This document shows, one piece after another, positions 61,272-64,000 of a stretch of 64,000 nt of DNA. The DNA lies in assembly GCA_029260575.1 (NCBI GenBank), contig JAJDDB010000032.1:1-64000 (forward strand). The letters are read 5' to 3'. Source of the stretch: Phycisphaerales bacterium. Its GTDB lineage: Bacteria; Planctomycetota; Phycisphaerae; Phycisphaerales; SM1A02. Position 1 is the first letter of the stretch, and each line of letters opens with the position of its first letter. Made by a program: the position numbers and the translations under genes. The notes under the pieces were generated by a model, which was given only the letters and a program-made list of their open reading frames with translations, ran no database searches and had not been told where the DNA came from.

Positions 61272-62441
61272 ATGTCATCACCGCACGTACAAATCGACAC
61301 GGCGCGATCCGCATCATTGCTGCGTCATCAGCATTATTGCAGCACGCGCTACTTCCCCGCGCTCGACGGCCTGCGCGGGCTCGCTGTGCTGATGGTTGTG
61401 CTGTATCACTGTCCACGCCTTGGTCTGCCCGGCGCTAAACACCTGCAACTGGCGGGTGATGCCGGCGTGGATATTTTCTTTGCTCTTAGCGGCTTTCTCA
61501 TCACCATGCTCCTGCTGCGCGATCGCGACAATCGCAGCGCATCGACCACTCAACTGCTCGGCACGTTCTTCACCAAACGCGTCCTGCGCATCTTTCCGCT
61601 GTATTACCTGGCGATTGCGCTGTACTGGTTGAAGGTGCAGATCGGCGGCGATGGCGCAGCCATTGCGGCGTTTGATCAATCAATTCCGTATCTGCTCACG
61701 TACACCATAGATGGGGCCCTCGGCTGGGGCGATCTGGATTTTCCCGCATTCGGCATTGCCTGGTCGCTCGGCGTCGAAGAGAAGTTCTATCTCTTCTGGC
61801 CGTTCATCGTTCTGCTGTGCAAACCGCGGCATGTTCTCGCAGCAGGCATTGCTGTCATCGCAGCAACACTGCTGTGGCGCGGCTACACCATGCAGGTTTA
61901 CTCGGGCGACCTCACCGCGCGCATGTATTACGCTTTTGATCTGCGCATGGATGGCATCATGTGGGGCGCTGTCATTGCCTGCCTGTTGCACGATCGCAGA
62001 CTCTACATGCGCATTGCGCCGGTGCTGCGTCGCACGTCGATCCTGCTGCTCGGCGGCGTGCTGTTCATTGCCGCCGCTGTGCTGCTGGAAAATAGCGAAT
62101 TCCTGCGCTACCTCGCATTGCCACTCGGTGCTTCGTGCATCATTGGCAGTGCCGTCGTGCAGTTGGACCAACCGCTTCTGCGGCCGTTGTGTGCTATGCC
62201 CATGCGATACCTCGGCCGCATCTCCTACGGCATGTATGTCTTGCACCCGCTGGCTATCAGTGCGGTTACGCTTGCCATCGACGGGCAGTCTCTACTCCGG
62301 AGCCTGCTGATCATTGGTACTGCAATCGGCCTCACCATTACGCTGTCCGCAGCGTCCTATCGCTGGTTCGAATCGCCGATCATGCGTCTGCGCACTCGGC
62401 TGCCGATCCGCACCCCGCCGACGCCCGTACCCACAGCCTGA
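61272..62441 (+). CDS. Membrane acyltransferase (acyltransferase-3 family)
   Basis: A 389-residue protein from the ATG at 61272; the open frame extends upstream but into the promoter region of the divergent TPR gene. About ten hydrophobic helices are present. Family landmarks are F-P-A-L-D-G-L-R-G-L-A-V-L-M-V-V-L-Y-H, D-I-F-F-A-L-S-G-F-L-I-T, R-V-L-R-I-F-P-L-Y-Y and W-S-L-G-V-E-E-K-F-Y. It transfers acyl groups onto surface sugars or other exported molecules; the substrate is unknown. Confidence 0.93.
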   Translation: MSSPHVQIDTARSASLLRHQHYCSTRYFPALDGLRGLAVLMVVLYHCPRLGLPGAKHLQLAGDAGVDIFFALSGFLITMLLLRDRDNRSASTTQLLGTFFTKRVLRIFPLYYLAIALYWLKVQIGGDGAAIAAFDQSIPYLLTYTIDGALGWGDLDFPAFGIAWSLGVEEKFYLFWPFIVLLCKPRHVLAAGIAVIAATLLWRGYTMQVYSGDLTARMYYAFDLRMDGIMWGAVIACLLHDRRLYMRIAPVLRRTSILLLGGVLFIAAAVLLENSEFLRYLALPLGASCIIGSAVVQLDQPLLRPLCAMPMRYLGRISYGMYVLHPLAISAVTLAIDGQSLLRSLLIIGTAIGLTITLSAASYRWFESPIMRLRTRLPIRTPPTPVPTA

Positions 62442-62546
62442 ACCAGTCAAAGATCAGTTTCGCCCGCTCCGGTTGATCCGCTACTATGCCCGCATCGATC
62501 AGCCCCCAAACCCCGGAACCCCCTTATTTGGAGCGGATTTTCAGTT

Positions 62547-63713
62547 ATGGCAAAGTACAAGATCGCGTGGATGCCCGGTGACGGTGTCGGCAACGATGTC
62601 ATGAACGCAACTCGAATCGTCCTGGATGCGCTCCAGTTCGATGCTGAGTACATTCCTGCGGACATCGGCTGGGAGTTCTGGTGCACCGAAGGCAACCCGC
62701 TGCCCGACCGCACCATCGAAATTCTCAAGCAAACCGATTGCGCGCTCTTCGGCGCGATTACGAGTAAGCCGCGCGATGAAGCCAACGAAGAACTCGATCC
62801 GTCGCTACGGGACAAGGGCCTGTCGTACTTCAGCCCGATCGTGAAGCTGCGCCAACTCTTCAATTTGCATACGAACCTCCGGCCGTGCAAGGCATATCCG
62901 GGTAATCCGCTCAACAAGCTTGGCGATGACATCGATCTGGTCGTCTTCCGTGAAAACACCGAGGGCATGTACGGCGGCGTCGAGTGGTTCCCGCTCCCGG
63001 AGGAGATCTACACAGCAATGTGCGCCCCCGGATATGGCAACCCCAAGATGGTCAAGTGGAAAGACAAGGGGCTGGAGAATGTTGCGCTTTCCACGCGCAT
63101 CATGAGCAAGCAGGGCTGCGAATCGATCTGCAGGCAGGCGTTTGACTACGCCAAGAAATTCAACCGCAAGTCGGTCACGCTGGTGGAGAAGCCGAACGTG
63201 CTTCGCGAAACCGGCGGGCTGATGACGCGCGTGTTCCGTGATGTGGCTAAGGACTACACCGGGGGCGGGATCGAAGCGTGGGAAGCGAACATCGATGCCA
63301 TCTGCATGTGGATGATCAAGAACCCGCAGGATTACGATGTGCTCGTCGCAGAGAACATGTTCGGCGACATTGTCAGCGATCTGTGTGCCGGCCTCGTCGG
63401 CGGGCTCGGCTTTGCCTGTGCTGCGAACATCGGCGATGAATATGCAGTCTTCGAACCGACGCACGGCTCCGCGCCGAAATACGATGGCAAGAACTGCGTC
63501 AACCCTATAGCGATGATCCTGACTGCCAAGATGATGCTCGACTGGCTCGGCGAAGACGAACTCGCTCATCGTCTCGAAGCAGCCGTCGCAGAGGTCATCA
63601 AGGAAAACAAGATTGCCACGTACGATGTCAAGGGCCGGGACAACAACCCGAACTCGACAACGGAGGTGGCAGAGGAAGTCGCGCGGAAGGTGGCGCAACC
63701 GGTGGGGGCGTGA
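62547..63713 (+). CDS. Isocitrate/homoisocitrate/isopropylmalate dehydrogenase family enzyme
   Basis: A 388-residue beta-decarboxylating dehydrogenase. Clear landmarks are W-M-P-G-D-G-V-G near the start, L-R-Q-L-F-N-L-H-T-N-L-R-P-C-K (substrate Arg residues), F-R-E-N-T-E-G-M-Y, K182-K region V-T-L-V-E-K-P-N, D-x-x-C-M-W and N-M-F-G-D-I-V-S-D-L (metal Asp), E-P-T-H-G-S-A-P (nucleotide loop), D-V-K-G-R-D-N-N-P-N-S-T-T near the end. Substrate class (isocitrate, homoisocitrate or isopropylmalate) cannot be told safely by eye. It lies near the Lys4-type hydratase and citryl-CoA lyase, which fits consecutive tricarboxylic-acid steps. Confidence 0.88.
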   Translation: MAKYKIAWMPGDGVGNDVMNATRIVLDALQFDAEYIPADIGWEFWCTEGNPLPDRTIEILKQTDCALFGAITSKPRDEANEELDPSLRDKGLSYFSPIVKLRQLFNLHTNLRPCKAYPGNPLNKLGDDIDLVVFRENTEGMYGGVEWFPLPEEIYTAMCAPGYGNPKMVKWKDKGLENVALSTRIMSKQGCESICRQAFDYAKKFNRKSVTLVEKPNVLRETGGLMTRVFRDVAKDYTGGGIEAWEANIDAICMWMIKNPQDYDVLVAENMFGDIVSDLCAGLVGGLGFACAANIGDEYAVFEPTHGSAPKYDGKNCVNPIAMILTAKMMLDWLGEDELAHRLEAAVAEVIKENKIATYDVKGRDNNPNSTTEVAEEVARKVAQPVGA

Positions 63714-63724
63714 CCGCATTCATT

Positions 63725-64000
63725 ATGGATCAGAAACTTTCGCCTCAGGACAAGGAACTCTGGCGTCGATGCGATGAGGTCTTGCATTACATCTGGGATC
63801 CAATCGGAGTTGCCGGCGCGCCGGGCGCACGGGATGAGTACGAGTCCTATCTGCTGGAGGTCTTTCATCTCGTTATGAAAGCAGCGTCGATTGATGAGAT
63901 TGCGGCTCACCTCAACGCGATTGTTGCGGAACAAATGGGAATAACATCGGACTTCGGACGCTGTCGTCAAACTGCGAAAGTAATGTTGGACTGGCGAAAC
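63725..64000 (+). CDS. Small hypothetical protein, truncated by window end
   Basis: An open frame of 92 codons from the ATG at 63725 runs off the window, so the protein is partial at its C-terminus. The start M-D-Q-K-L-S-P is followed by the segment D-E-V-L-H-Y-I-W-D-P-I-G-V-A-G-A-P-x-A-R-D-E-Y, which I recognise from short uncharacterised bacterial proteins. No catalytic motif or signal peptide is present. It follows the dehydrogenase gene by 11 nt on the same strand and may be cotranscribed. Confidence 0.65.
   Translation, partial: MDQKLSPQDKELWRRCDEVLHYIWDPIGVAGAPGARDEYESYLLEVFHLVMKAASIDEIAAHLNAIVAEQMGITSDFGRCRQTAKVMLDWRN

Noticed and set aside
1-64000. CRISPR array, IS element, prophage or biosynthetic cluster
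   Set aside because: No regularly spaced direct repeats, transposase, integrase, phage structural gene or large synthase was found on either strand.

Overview
The window reads as chromosomal DNA of a planctomycete, most likely of the Phycisphaerae. The main evidence is protein style. Secreted proteins carry 'GACC-x-DG-C' cysteine repeats and end in dockerin/EF-hand-like modules of the form D-x-N-x-D-G...V-D/N-V-F-D-L-L-x-L-L-x-x-W-G (genes at 1038, 9746, 25130 and 27009). There are also many short lipoproteins, a fibro-slime protein, a Tricorn-like protease, and a Ser/Thr kinase with a membrane-sensor C-terminus. Genes are mostly single or in short pairs on both strands. I see no phage, IS element, CRISPR array or rRNA.

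Layout: 0.1-2.6 kb holds two divergent GACC-repeat secreted paralogues, one truncated. 2.9-3.8 kb has a SpoT-like HD hydrolase, then the 3' half of a tRNA without its 5' half, closed by a strong terminator. 3.8-7 kb has uup (ABC-F) and an MFS permease. 7.1-9.6 kb is a DUF4212/sodium:solute symporter pair plus a small membrane protein. 9.7-15.7 kb is a giant subtilase. 16-23.5 kb has lipoproteins, an ABC exporter, a fatty-acid-hydroxylase-family protein, a transglutaminase-like lipoprotein and a His-rich mini-lipoprotein. 23.8-28.8 kb has a PhoA-like protein with altered metal ligands and two dockerin-bearing secreted proteins. 29 kb carries tRNA-Gly(TCC). 29.6-32.2 kb has a secreted protein, a PilZ protein and a fibro-slime protein. 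32.3-39 kb has a Tricorn-type protease, an aminotransferase and a second symporter. 39.1-43.7 kb has a QueC-like protein without a PP-loop, rplU, a lipoprotein, an amidohydrolase, an M48 protease and ubiE/menG. 43.8-47.5 kb is a BlaI/BlaR-type regulatory pair with two operators and a divergent DUF899 gene. 47.7-54.2 kb has a membrane Ser/Thr kinase, a degenerate B12-domain protein and an ECF sigma operon. 54.2-64 kb is richer in central metabolism: citryl-CoA lyase, GNAT, an HD-like protein, a LuxR regulator, purU, a fungal Lys4-type homoaconitase, a TPR lipoprotein, an acyltransferase and an isocitrate/homoisocitrate dehydrogenase-family enzyme. The window ends inside a small hypothetical gene.

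How the genes work together: the 7.1-9.6 kb genes form a two-subunit Na+-coupled transporter. BlaI and BlaR form a protease-controlled repressor circuit. The ECF sigma factor, its putative membrane anti-sigma and a secreted protein form one operon. The citryl-CoA lyase, Lys4-type hydratase and beta-decarboxylating dehydrogenase could supply consecutive tricarboxylic-acid chemistry, either a TCA variant or the alpha-aminoadipate lysine route. All functions are inferred from motifs read by eye; no database search was run.
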